This document shows, piece after piece, positions 1 through 7,086 of a stretch of 64,000 nt of DNA. Every line of letters begins with the position of its first letter. Position 1 is the first letter of the stretch. The translations under genes were made by a program, and so were the position numbers. Origin of the DNA: Bacillus tianshenii (GTDB taxonomy: Bacteria; Bacillota; Bacilli; Bacillales; Bacillaceae_N); NCBI GenBank assembly GCA_020524525.2, contig CP129018.1:558001-622000 (forward strand), in the 5' to 3' direction. The notes beneath the pieces are model-generated. The model searched no databases. It saw only the letters and a list, made by a program, of their open reading frames with translations, and was not told where the DNA came from.

Positions 1-432
1 CTTAAGATGACGACATCGCGCTTCTACACACCTAAGTACAACCAAATTAACGACGTAGGGGTTGAGCCGGATGTTGCCACTGAAACCCCGCTTGAAGACG
101 CTCATTTTCAAATGCTGCTCGAAAATCATAAGAACTATCAAGAAATGGCCGAGCTTACAGAAGTCGTCCCAGATAAGAAATTTGAAATACGGTTTACTCA
201 GCCGATTGATATCACAACATTTAACCCAGACACCGTCCAGCTAATTGAATTAGGCGGTAAAGAGATTGAATACAAATCAGAAATGACTGATAATCGAACA
301 TTAAGCATTAAGCCAGAAAAGCCGCTTGAAGTTGGCAATGAATATGTCTTATTCGTTCACCCGAATTGGAAAACGTCGAATCATAAGCTGGCATCCAAAG
401 GGATTTACGTACAAGTAAAAGTGAAAGCTTAA
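1..432 (+). CDS. S41 (CtpA-like) peptidase, C-terminal fragment with Ig-like domain
   Basis: The reading frame is open at the window edge, so this is the 3' end of a longer gene; the ATG at 7 is internal. The first residues (TTSRFYTP, then INDVGVEPD) match the conserved segment after the catalytic core of S41 C-terminal processing peptidases. Residues from about 50 on look like an SbsA/Big_5 type Ig-like domain, ending in a beta-rich stretch (VGNEYVLFVHPNWK). Such proteins are usually secreted and act on envelope proteins. The catalytic Ser/Lys lies upstream and cannot be checked. A terminator follows directly. Confidence 0.7.
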   Translation, partial: LKMTTSRFYTPKYNQINDVGVEPDVATETPLEDAHFQMLLENHKNYQEMAELTEVVPDKKFEIRFTQPIDITTFNPDTVQLIELGGKEIEYKSEMTDNRTLSIKPEKPLEVGNEYVLFVHPNWKTSNHKLASKGIYVQVKVKA

Positions 433-458
433 ACCTTCAGCTCCTGCTGGAGGTTTTT
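431..458 (+). terminator. Rho-independent terminator
   Basis: AACCTTCAGC pairs with GCTGGAGGTT (one G-T pair) around a TCCT loop, followed by six T. It starts at the stop codon of the S41 fragment. Confidence 0.85.
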
Positions 459-861
459 TGGCGTTGGTCTTATTTCATTGGCTTATTATAGTCTTCGTAT
501 CGTGAAGGCGATCTTTTTCCGTTATAGTGGAAGTTCTTCATTTGCAATTAATAAACTTATTTTTTCAGAAAAAGAGCAGTTCTTTAGATATAGTGTGATT
601 TTTTGAGAAAGTAATAATTAGAACGACATATTATACATAAAATTCCAATGTAACATAAAATTTTTAAGAATATGTTTCAAATAATGTAAAAAAGGATAAA
701 ATGTAGTAGGATAAACGTATGGTGTGATAAATATCCGGTAATCCCTTTAGAATAATTCACGTTGAAGCATATTGAAATAATCGTTTATTTTGCATTAAAA
801 AAATTAAGTACTCTACCTTTTCCAGGAAGGTGAAGAGTATGGCGTCATGGGGTGAGTATAG
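459..861. other. AT-rich intergenic region with a hairpin at its 3' end
   Basis: About 400 bases with no convincing gene. The only clear structure is a hairpin at about 809-839: ACTCTACCTT pairs imperfectly with AAGGTGAAGAGT and would hide a ribosome binding site (AGGAAGGTGA) in front of a tiny overlapping frame starting at 839. It immediately precedes the Nif11-like gene. No clear sigma-A promoter could be fixed. Confidence 0.5.
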
Positions 862-1086
862 ATGGCACTGGTCCATATCGTTCGATTTTTAGAATACGCT
901 GATCAAGATGACCAGTTAATCCGCCGCCTAACAGAGCAGCCTTCTGCAGAAGAGATTGCTATACTGGCGAAGACATATGGTTTTTTATTTACAGCGCAGG
1001 AATGGGAATCGCTAGAGGAAGATATGAATGAGCTTAACCTTTCGTATACAGAGCTTGAAAGATTGCTAGAAAAGATGAACCCTTAG
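862..1086 (+). CDS. Nif11-like (nitrile hydratase leader-type) small protein
   Basis: 74 residues. The sequence has the Nif11 layout: a helical FLEYADQDDQLIRRL segment, a short acidic linker, then AILAKTYGFLFTAQEWE, which corresponds to the family's LA-x-AGF-x-FT-x-EE motif. Nif11-like domains occur as leader peptides of ribosomally made natural products and as stand-alone proteins of unknown role. Here there is no Gly-Gly cleavage site, no Cys-rich core and no maturase nearby, so a RiPP role is not supported. The ribosome binding site is GGGGTGAG. A strong terminator follows, so the gene is monocistronic. Confidence 0.7.
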   Translation: MALVHIVRFLEYADQDDQLIRRLTEQPSAEEIAILAKTYGFLFTAQEWESLEEDMNELNLSYTELERLLEKMNP

Positions 1087-1114
1087 TTCACTCATTTAGA
1101 ACGGTAATCACAGT

Positions 1115-1145
1115 AAAAAGCATGGAGAGGCTCCATGCTTTTTTG
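1115..1145 (+). terminator. Rho-independent terminator
   Basis: GCATGGAG pairs with CTCCATGC around AGG, flanked by A and T runs. It ends the Nif11-like transcript and may work in both directions. Confidence 0.85.
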
Positions 1146-1166
1146 GTATGCTCGTCGCCTCTGCTT

Positions 1167-1319
1167 TTATTTCTTCGTGCCTGATTGGGCGCCGCCTTCG
1201 TTGTAGCGGTTAGCTTGGGTACTGCCGAATTCGTTGTTGAATTCTGCATCATGCTGTTTTTCTTCTATGCCGCGTTTATGTTTTTGTTGTGGGTCGTTCT
1301 TTTTTGTACGTTTTGCCAT
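1167..1319 (-). CDS. Small basic 50-residue protein, possible spore protein
   Basis: A 50-residue frame starting ATG, with a textbook ribosome binding site (AAGGAG, 9 bases upstream). The product is very hydrophilic, rich in Lys, Gln, Asn and Gly, with no hydrophobic stretch: basic N-terminus (AKRTKKND), a central EFNNEFGSTQ segment and a tail ending GGAQSGTKK. Composition and the EF-x-x-EF/GS-x-x-x-N segment recall gamma-type and minor small acid-soluble spore proteins of Bacillus, but I cannot name a family. It is convergent with the Nif11-like gene and may share its terminator. Confidence 0.6.
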   Translation of the reverse strand: MAKRTKKNDPQQKHKRGIEEKQHDAEFNNEFGSTQANRYNEGGAQSGTKK

Positions 1320-1517
1320 ATTTAATCGCTCCTTCTTCGTTTAAATAAACGTGCCGCTGATGTTAGGATACTTGGTGTTGGCAGCCATGCGCGGCACTTG
1401 TTCAATAAGATAACCTGATTTATACAAAATATGTATGTGTGGTGGTTGTCAATTGCAATGTATCAGCGTATGATAGTCATGTTGAACAGCTTATTGGCAG
1501 AAGAGAGGAGGAGTCGC

Positions 1518-2156
1518 ATGCGGCTGACGAGAGAGAAGTTTATTTTGTATATAAGTGGGCTGTTGATTCTTACGCTCGGTATTTCACTTGCGATTCAATC
1601 ACGGCTTGGGACTTCGCCTTTTGATGCCTTGCTTGTCGGTTTATATCGAACGGTCGGTCTAACGGTTGGTAGTTGGGAAATTATTGTTGGTGCAGTAATG
1701 GTGCTTTGTAATGCCATTGCACTTCGAAGAAGACCGGAGTACTTAGCGTTGCTTACCTCATTTATTACCGGACTTGGAATTGACTTCTGGTTGTTTGTCG
1801 TCCGTGATTGGCTTGTTCCAGAAACAATGATTGGGCAATTCATTTGTCTTGGTGCTGGTTTGCTGCTTTCAGGGTTAGGGATTGCAACGTATTTGCAGGC
1901 TAACTTCGCTCCGATTCCAATGGATGGCTCGATGCTTGTTGTGCATGAGCTAACAGGGCTGAATGTGGCGATTTCCCGTATACTTCTAAATATTGTGCTC
2001 GTTACCTTCGCCTTTTTCTTTCATGGACCAATTGGAATTGGAACTATCATAATTGCGCTCTCTAGCGGCCCGATTATTAATTTCCTTATGCCGTATATTG
2101 CTAAGCTTGAAAAAGGAATGACAAAACAAAAACAATGTCTAACGTCATCAGGTTAG
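1518..2156 (+). CDS. YczE/YitT-type integral membrane protein
   Basis: 212 residues from the ATG at 1518, chosen because GAGGAGGAG lies just upstream; a longer frame begins at 1431 but has no ribosome site. Five hydrophobic segments are visible, with the family pattern SRLGTSPFDALLVGLY after the first helix and a second related half with APIPMDGSMLVVHELTG. This internal repeat and the motif GTSP-F-D are typical of the YczE/YyaS/YitT membrane family. The function of the family is not established. It stands alone and ends at a bidirectional terminator. Confidence 0.75.
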   Translation: MRLTREKFILYISGLLILTLGISLAIQSRLGTSPFDALLVGLYRTVGLTVGSWEIIVGAVMVLCNAIALRRRPEYLALLTSFITGLGIDFWLFVVRDWLVPETMIGQFICLGAGLLLSGLGIATYLQANFAPIPMDGSMLVVHELTGLNVAISRILLNIVLVTFAFFFHGPIGIGTIIIALSSGPIINFLMPYIAKLEKGMTKQKQCLTSSG

Positions 2157-2179
2157 GGAATATTAGCCCTAACCTTTTT
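2151..2179. terminator. Bidirectional terminator
   Basis: GGTTAGGG pairs with CCCTAACC (8 bp) followed by five T. It separates the YczE-like gene from the convergent repair operon, and overlaps the 3' ends of both. Confidence 0.8.
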
Positions 2180-3048
2180 CATTTTCCTTCAGCCATTTAA
2201 GCACATGCTGTAGTGCTTGTGTGTTGTTTGTTTCTTTCAGCTCTCTCAATGGATGTTCTCCACTGTTTGTTCGCTTTCGAACTTCCTCGATTGTAAACCT
2301 TTCAATCGATAAGCTGTCATTCACTTCGTCCCAAAATAATGGTGCTGCGACAAATGGTCCTTCATTGATACGGAGGGGAGTAGGGGGCGATGATTGTTTT
2401 CCCTTCTGCGTGTTGAATGTAGTCGACATACAGCTTCTGGCCGCGCTTTTTCTTCAAACGTTCTGTCGTAAAAAGGTTCGATTCTTTCGTCGTTAAGTAG
2501 TTGGCGATAAATTGTGTAAAGAGCCTTGTATCCTTATACGTGTGATGGTTCTCCTGCAACGGAAGGTAGACTTGAAGCCCTTTGTTGCCAGATGTTTTGA
2601 CAAAAGATGTAAGCTTTAGTGAATCGCAAACTTCCTTAATCAACCGAGCTGCTTTCACAGCAAGCTGGAAGTGATCACGGCTCGGCGGGTCCAAGTCAAA
2701 GACGATCTCAGCTGGCTCTTCTGAATCGATTGTTTGAAAAGGAACGTGGTATTCAATCGCAAGTTGATTGCCGAGCCAAAGCAATGTGTCGACATCGTTA
2801 CAAATAATATAGTTGTTGTCATCAGCGTAATGCGTCTGCACGAAGCTTGGGGCATAGTCAGGACAATTTTTCTGATAAAAGCTTTCGCCCTTTATGCCGT
2901 TTGGAAGGCGCTTTACAGTTAAGAGCCGGTTTTCTAGGAAGGGTAGCATGACAGGAGCGACGTCATATAAATAACGGATATAGTCCCCTTTTTGCAGCTG
3001 AGGCCAGAGGACTTTATCGATATTGGTAAATTGAACAGTTGTCGTCAT
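2169..3048 (-). pseudogene. ligD: LigD-type NHEJ polymerase (primase-like), frameshifted
   Basis: Archaeo-eukaryotic primase-like polymerase of bacterial end joining. Frame A (2362-3048) starts ATG after GGAGG and carries VLWPQLQKGDYIRYL, the catalytic DLDPP pair and TSGNKGLQVYLPL. It stops at APYSPPYQ. The missing C-terminus (RINEGPFVAAPLFWDEV onwards) continues in another frame down to 2169. One extra C in the run around 2380 explains the shift; removing it gives about 293 residues, normal for a polymerase domain. It could be a real mutation, a sequencing error in a C-rich run, or rarely recoding. It is the last gene of the ku-ligase-polymerase operon. Confidence 0.8.
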
Positions 3049-3060
3049 GGGTTGTCCTCC

Positions 3061-4002
3061 TTAGCTCTGTGCAAATGTACATTCTTTGATCGGTTTATCA
3101 GCAAATGCTTGGATGCTTGGCTGGCGGAGGATGTTGTCGTCTGTCCACTCCATGAATTGCACTTTCACGGTTAGTGCTGGCTTCACCCAGCGCGTTCGTT
3201 CCGTTTGTTGAGGCGGATTTGTAAACGGTGCTTCCTCAGTAAGAAGTGGTTCAATTTCATTCGTTAACGCTTTCCAGTCAGCGTGGCGAAGCTTTCCTGT
3301 GCCGGCATGGCCGATATATTGAAACTCCCCGTCTGTATACAAACCGAGCAATAACGAGTTAACGACATTGTTGCGATAGGTAACCCCGCCGACTACGGCA
3401 TATAAATCAAGGTAATTTTTCACCTTCTGCCAGCGTTTGTCTTTTCCATTTACTTGATAGGGCATCCGCAAATCCTTTGAGACAATTCCTTCTAATCCTT
3501 TTGATTTAATTGCATCGAATAAGCGAATGCCATTTTCAAAATTGTGGACAAGCTGGACATTTTCTTGGGTAACGATAATCCGTTGCAAGAGCTCTTGGCG
3601 GTCACGGAGTGGCGATTCTGTCATCCATTTTCCATTGCAGTAGAGGATATCAAAAATCATATAAGTAACAGGTACTTCAAGCATCCCTTGCTTAATGCTG
3701 AAGGACGAGCTGAGACGGTCGCGCTTCATTACTTGTTGAAAGGAAGGCTTTCCATCAACGAGTGCAATGATTTCTCCGTCGAGGATCACAGACCGAGCCA
3801 TACAATAGCGCGTAATATCGATGAATTCGGGGTATTGCGCGGTGCGGTTATTTCCGTTCCGGTTAATCAGCTTCACTTGTCCGCCGTCAAAATAGGTTAA
3901 CACCCGAACACCGTCCCATTTCACTTGATGTATCCAATGCTCGCCGTTTGGGATCGTATCAGCTCTCACGGGTTCGAATGGTTGTATTGGTTGTAACTCC
4001 AT
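3061..4002 (-). CDS. ligD: ATP-dependent DNA ligase, LigD ligase domain
   Basis: 313 residues. The adenylation motif KWDGVR is present with the nucleophile Lys28; LDGEIIALVDG (motif III region), LEGIVSKDL (motif IV) and KVKNY/LYAVVGG (motif V/start of the OB fold) follow in order. It seals double-strand breaks held by Ku. In Bacillus subtilis the ligase and polymerase are one LigD polypeptide, ligase first. Here a single in-frame TAA separates this gene from the polymerase gene, whose own GGAGG site sits in the 12-base gap. It lies 14 bases after ku. Confidence 0.92.
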   Translation of the reverse strand: MELQPIQPFEPVRADTIPNGEHWIHQVKWDGVRVLTYFDGGQVKLINRNGNNRTAQYPEFIDITRYCMARSVILDGEIIALVDGKPSFQQVMKRDRLSSSFSIKQGMLEVPVTYMIFDILYCNGKWMTESPLRDRQELLQRIIVTQENVQLVHNFENGIRLFDAIKSKGLEGIVSKDLRMPYQVNGKDKRWQKVKNYLDLYAVVGGVTYRNNVVNSLLLGLYTDGEFQYIGHAGTGKLRHADWKALTNEIEPLLTEEAPFTNPPQQTERTRWVKPALTVKVQFMEWTDDNILRQPSIQAFADKPIKECTFAQS

Positions 4003-4016
4003 CGTGAATCCGCTCC

Positions 4017-4865
4017 TTATGCTTTTTTCCGGGTCGAGGTCGATGTTTTTCGTTTCTTGGTTGTTTTCTTCTTCTGCGTTAGCGGCTTCGTTTGGTCAAC
4101 GGAGGCTTTCAGCGCTTCCATTAAGTCAACTACATTTGTTTGCGGCGCGGCAGCTGGTGCGGCATGCACGACTTCCTTGCCTTGAAGCTTTGCGTTAATC
4201 AGTTCTTGAAGTGATTCACGGTATTCGTCCTTATATTTTTCAGGCTCAAATGTTGCGGTAAGATGTTCGACTAATGTTTTCGAGATTTCAAGTTCTTTCG
4301 GATCCGTTTCGAAGCTTTCAGGCAAATTTGGAATAGAGCCGATTTCGCGTACTTCATCAGGGAAGTAAAGGGTTTCTAAGGCAATCGCATTGTCAATCAC
4401 ACGGATAACTGCAAGCCGTTCGTTGGAGCGGATATTGATTTTTGCGACACCGATCTTTTTTGTGTCGGCCAATGCCTGGCGAAGCAGAGTATAAGCCCGT
4501 GTGCCGCCGCCTTCTGGGTTTGGTGACAAATAGTACGTCTTTTCGAAGTAGACAGGATCGATTTCGGTAAGCTTGACAAACTCGAGAATGCTGACATTTT
4601 TCTCTTCGTTTTCATTTTTTAGTTCCTCTAATTCCTCTTTGCTAAGGACGACAAATTTATTTTTCACGTATTCATAGCCCTTTACAATTTCCTCATGTTC
4701 AAGCTCTTTCTCACAGACAGGGCAATATTTTTGGTACTTAATTGGTGAATGGCATTCGTTGTGAAGACTACGGAGCTTCACATCATTGTTTTGCGTCGCC
4801 GCATGCAGGCGCACAGCGATATTGACAAGACCGAATGAAATGTTTCCTTTCCAAATCGTATGCAT
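4017..4865 (-). CDS. ku: Non-homologous end-joining protein Ku
   Basis: 282 residues with the Ku start MHTIWKGNISFGLVNI. The core beta-barrel region includes HNECHSPIKYQKYCPVCE with a CxxC pair, then FEKTYYLSPN and a Lys-rich C-terminal tail (TQKKKTTKKRKT) of the kind that aids DNA binding and ligase recruitment in bacterial Ku proteins. Ku binds DNA ends as a homodimer and recruits LigD; in bacilli this acts during spore outgrowth and stationary phase. First gene of the three-gene operon. Confidence 0.96.
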   Translation of the reverse strand: MHTIWKGNISFGLVNIAVRLHAATQNNDVKLRSLHNECHSPIKYQKYCPVCEKELEHEEIVKGYEYVKNKFVVLSKEELEELKNENEEKNVSILEFVKLTEIDPVYFEKTYYLSPNPEGGGTRAYTLLRQALADTKKIGVAKINIRSNERLAVIRVIDNAIALETLYFPDEVREIGSIPNLPESFETDPKELEISKTLVEHLTATFEPEKYKDEYRESLQELINAKLQGKEVVHAAPAAAPQTNVVDLMEALKASVDQTKPLTQKKKTTKKRKTSTSTRKKA

Positions 4866-4926
4866 AGCTTTTCCCTCCTAATGAAAGGTTTTGTTTGTAG
4901 AAATCTTTTATGTGAGGAAAAAGATT

Positions 4927-4952
4927 GAAAAAAGCCCGGCCGAGTGCCGAGC
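4927..4952 (-). terminator. Terminator of thioredoxin-like gene
   Basis: Read on the minus strand, GCTCGGC pairs with GCCGGGC (one wobble) followed by six T. The stem begins inside the last codons of the thioredoxin-like gene. Confidence 0.8.
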
Positions 4953-5275
4953 TAGTTCATCAAGTTATAAACTTTTGAAATGTCATGTTCAAGCTCTTCC
5001 ATCGGGATGAAGCGGGCTTTGCGGACAGCTTCCTTCCCGTCAGTAAATAGTAAAATAACCGGAACCGTGAAGATCGACAGCTTTCCTGAAATCTCAGTCA
5101 GCTCTGCGGCATTGACTTTTGCCGCTTGAATGGCACTATAGCGCTCAAGCAGTTCGTTCACTTTCGGATACATCGCCTCACAAACAGAGCATTGCGGACG
5201 CGTAATATAAATAAGAGCTAATGAATTGTCCTGAATAAATGCATCTACCTCTTCAATGGTGTGTAACGGTTGCAT
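4952..5275 (-). CDS. Thioredoxin-like protein
   Basis: 107 residues with a thioredoxin fold: beta-strand LALIYITRP, then active site CSVC (Cys29, Cys32) and the cis-proline loop FTVPVILLFTDG near residue 70. The Ser-Val between the cysteines differs from the Gly-Pro of classical thioredoxin, so partner specificity is unclear. Cytoplasmic, no signal peptide. It has its own terminator and is upstream of, but separate from, the ku operon. Confidence 0.85.
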   Translation of the reverse strand: MQPLHTIEEVDAFIQDNSLALIYITRPQCSVCEAMYPKVNELLERYSAIQAAKVNAAELTEISGKLSIFTVPVILLFTDGKEAVRKARFIPMEELEHDISKVYNLMN

Positions 5276-5410
5276 TATGAGACATCCTTTCTGATTCTGT
5301 AAATATTTGTTCCATTATAACGCATTTAAGCGGATGTGTTTCAGTTTCTGCTCAGCAGGGAAAGTAAGGAAAATAGATAACAGCAGCAAACAGAATAAGG
5401 AGGGAATTTG

Positions 5411-5596
5411 GTGCAGGACTTTTTATTTGATTTGCAGAAGTTAGTAGAGATTTCGAACGAAGTGAAAAAGGATTGGACACAATTAAGTGAGACAGATAAA
5501 GAAACGATTAGAAAGAGCGGCTATCCTTTTTCAGAAGATTACCCAATTATTAACGAAAAAATTACGCAATGGTACAAAACAGTCAGCAATAAATAA
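5411..5596 (+). CDS. Small hypothetical protein
   Basis: 61 residues from GTG at 5411, placed 6-7 bases after AAGGAGG; a TTG one codon earlier would sit too close to that site. The product is hydrophilic and probably helical (LFDLQKLVEISNEVKKDW), with a compact C-terminus. No known family recognised. It is 12 bases before the flavoprotein gene and very likely co-transcribed with it. Confidence 0.65.
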   Translation: MQDFLFDLQKLVEISNEVKKDWTQLSETDKETIRKSGYPFSEDYPIINEKITQWYKTVSNK

Positions 5597-5608
5597 GGGG
5601 TTGATGGA

Positions 5609-6169
5609 ATGAAAGAAATTATTATAGTTGGGGCAGGACCGGCCGGCTCCAGTGCAGCGCTTTTTGCGGCGAAAGCAGGAAAGACAACGCTTGTTATTGA
5701 TAATGACAAAAGCATCACGAAAAAAGCGTGGATGGATAACCACTATGGTGTCGACGGTATTTCAGGTCCTGATTTAATTGAAACAGGTAAGAAGCAGGCA
5801 GAGAAGTTCGGTGCTGAGTACGTTGAGGATACAGCTGTTGAAATTCGCCCAACAGACAACGGGGTAGTGGTGGCAACGGAGAACGGTGAATATACAGGCA
5901 AGCATGTGATCCTCGCAACAGGCGTCTTACCAAGTGTTGCGGAAAAGAGCGGTCTTAAGACAACAGACGGGAGAGAGCCAAAGATTAAGACCATCTATGT
6001 AGTTGATGCAGATGGCCGGACAAATCTAAATAACGTATGGGCTGCAGGTACATGCGCAGGTGTCAGTGTCCACACCATCATAACCGCAGGTGACGGCGCC
6101 AAAGTAGCGATTAACGTCATTAGTGAACTAAACGGCGAGCGTTATGTAGACCACGATGTATTGAAATAA
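5609..6169 (+). CDS. Short thioredoxin-reductase-like FAD flavoprotein
   Basis: 186 residues. The N-terminus has the FAD-binding GAGPAGSSAA motif (8-17); residues 101-106 give the ATG motif (VILATGVLP), and the C-terminus WAAGTCAG...AGDGAKVAINV matches the second FAD-binding segment of the thioredoxin reductase family. Classical enzymes have about 315 residues with an inserted NADPH domain and a CxxC. Both are missing here, so this is a compact FAD-only form whose partner and reaction are unknown. It follows the small gene at 5411 and ends in a terminator. Confidence 0.8.
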   Translation: MKEIIIVGAGPAGSSAALFAAKAGKTTLVIDNDKSITKKAWMDNHYGVDGISGPDLIETGKKQAEKFGAEYVEDTAVEIRPTDNGVVVATENGEYTGKHVILATGVLPSVAEKSGLKTTDGREPKIKTIYVVDADGRTNLNNVWAAGTCAGVSVHTIITAGDGAKVAINVISELNGERYVDHDVLK

Positions 6170-6179
6170 TAAAAAAAGC

Positions 6180-6209
6180 AAACTCCTGACCAAATGGTTG
6201 GGAGTTTTT
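6180..6209 (+). terminator. Rho-independent terminator
   Basis: AAACTCCTGACC pairs with GGTTGGGAGTTT around AAAT, followed by T residues. Confidence 0.8.
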
Positions 6210-6232
6210 GCGTCCAGCAGGGGTGAAAGTAG

Positions 6233-6511
6233 ATGGATAAGAACGCTCAACATGATGAACTCGATATCCCTATTGGAAAACAGGAATTTCTAGTTATTAC
6301 AAGGCGGTATGAAGTATTATATAATTTAAATGATATTCTCATTGGGTTAATGTTTTTAGTTGGCAGTGTATTTTTCTTCTGGGAAGCGACAAAGCATGCA
6401 GGGATTTGGCTGTTTGTGCTTGGCAGCTTGCTTCTGTTGATTCGTCCGCTTATTCGAATTAAGCGGAAAATGCATTTAGAAAAGATTAGACAAAAAAGAG
6501 ACTCCTCTTGA
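6233..6511 (+). CDS. yrhK: YrhK-domain membrane protein
   Basis: 92 residues. The segment YEVLYNLNDILIGLMFLVGS and the second helix LFVLGSLLLLIRPLIR match the YrhK domain, two transmembrane helices with short charged ends. Function unknown. The start ATG at 6233 follows GGGGTG by 7 bases. It is bounded by terminators on both sides and so forms a single-gene unit. Confidence 0.78.
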   Translation: MDKNAQHDELDIPIGKQEFLVITRRYEVLYNLNDILIGLMFLVGSVFFFWEATKHAGIWLFVLGSLLLLIRPLIRIKRKMHLEKIRQKRDSS

Positions 6512-6520
6512 AGGGAAATG

Positions 6521-6547
6521 CCCTGTGCTGACTTGCACAGGGTTTTT
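6521..6547 (+). terminator. Rho-independent terminator
   Basis: CCCTGTGC pairs perfectly with GCACAGGG around TGACTT, followed by TTTTT. Confidence 0.9.
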
Positions 6548-6560
6548 AAACGTTTATTTC

Positions 6561-6589
6561 TTTACAACAGCGGGCCGCATCGTTAGAAT
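6561..6589 (+). promoter_or_regulatory. Sigma-A type promoter of the MarR-MFS operon
   Basis: TTTACA (6561-6566), a 17-base spacer and TAGAAT (6584-6589), each one base from consensus. It directs transcription into the MarR regulator gene. Confidence 0.7.
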
Positions 6590-6609
6590 GGGGTGTATTG
6601 GTTTATTTA

Positions 6610-6627
6610 CTTAGTTAATTAATTGAG
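6610..6627 (+). promoter_or_regulatory. Candidate MarR operator
   Basis: CTTAGTTAATTAATTGAG is an 18-base imperfect palindrome (7 of 9 positions pair) centred on TTAATTAA, the size and composition of MarR-family sites. It lies between the promoter and the start codon and touches the ribosome binding site GAGGTG, so autorepression is the likely outcome. Inference only. Confidence 0.45.
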
Positions 6628-6636
6628 GTGGAAAGA

Positions 6637-7086
6637 ATGGAAGATACAAATCAATTGTTTCACGAAATCTTTCAAACGGCGCGTTATGTGAAGAAGGAAG
6701 TCGATGGAACATTGAAACAATATGGGCTGTATCATTCGCAATGGGCGATTCTACATTGCTTGAAAAAGTTCGGTCCGATGAGTCAGACTGCGATCTGGCA
6801 GTATTTAAATGTTGAGGCACCGACAGTTACCAGAACGGTGAAGCGGTTAGAGGAAACAGGCTGGGTGCTTCGCAAGAGCGGAGCAGATAAGCGTGAGCGG
6901 GTCGTTGCTTTAACAGATAAAGCGGTGGAGGCCTTGCCTGAAGTGGAAGCTGCTGTGCGTGAGTTTGAAGGAAAGATGGTGCGCAGTCTTTCAGATGAAC
7001 AGCAGGATACGTTACTCATTTTGTTGCGGATGATTGGACAGCGCAATGAGAGAGGGGACGGCGTGAATGACACATCAGGTGAATGA
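6637..7086 (+). CDS. MarR family transcriptional regulator
   Basis: 149 residues from ATG at 6637, six bases after GAGGTG. The winged-helix core is clear: SQWAILHCLKKFGPMSQTAI, the recognition helix region VEAPTVTRTVKRLEETGWV and the wing RKSGADKRERVVALT. Flanking helices would form the dimer interface. It overlaps the downstream MFS gene by 20 bases, so it most likely controls that exporter in response to a small ligand. No redox-active Cys is present, arguing against an OhrR-type peroxide sensor. Confidence 0.9.
   Translation: MEDTNQLFHEIFQTARYVKKEVDGTLKQYGLYHSQWAILHCLKKFGPMSQTAIWQYLNVEAPTVTRTVKRLEETGWVLRKSGADKRERVVALTDKAVEALPEVEAAVREFEGKMVRSLSDEQQDTLLILLRMIGQRNERGDGVNDTSGE

Noticed and set aside
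839-892. 17-codon frame with AGGAAGGTGA before its ATG, overlapping the Nif11-like start
   Set aside because: Too short and without recognisable content; kept only as a possible translational control element in the findings.
2221-2496. 91-residue plus-strand frame over the polymerase gene
   Set aside because: Antisense shadow of the ligD polymerase region; no ribosome site.
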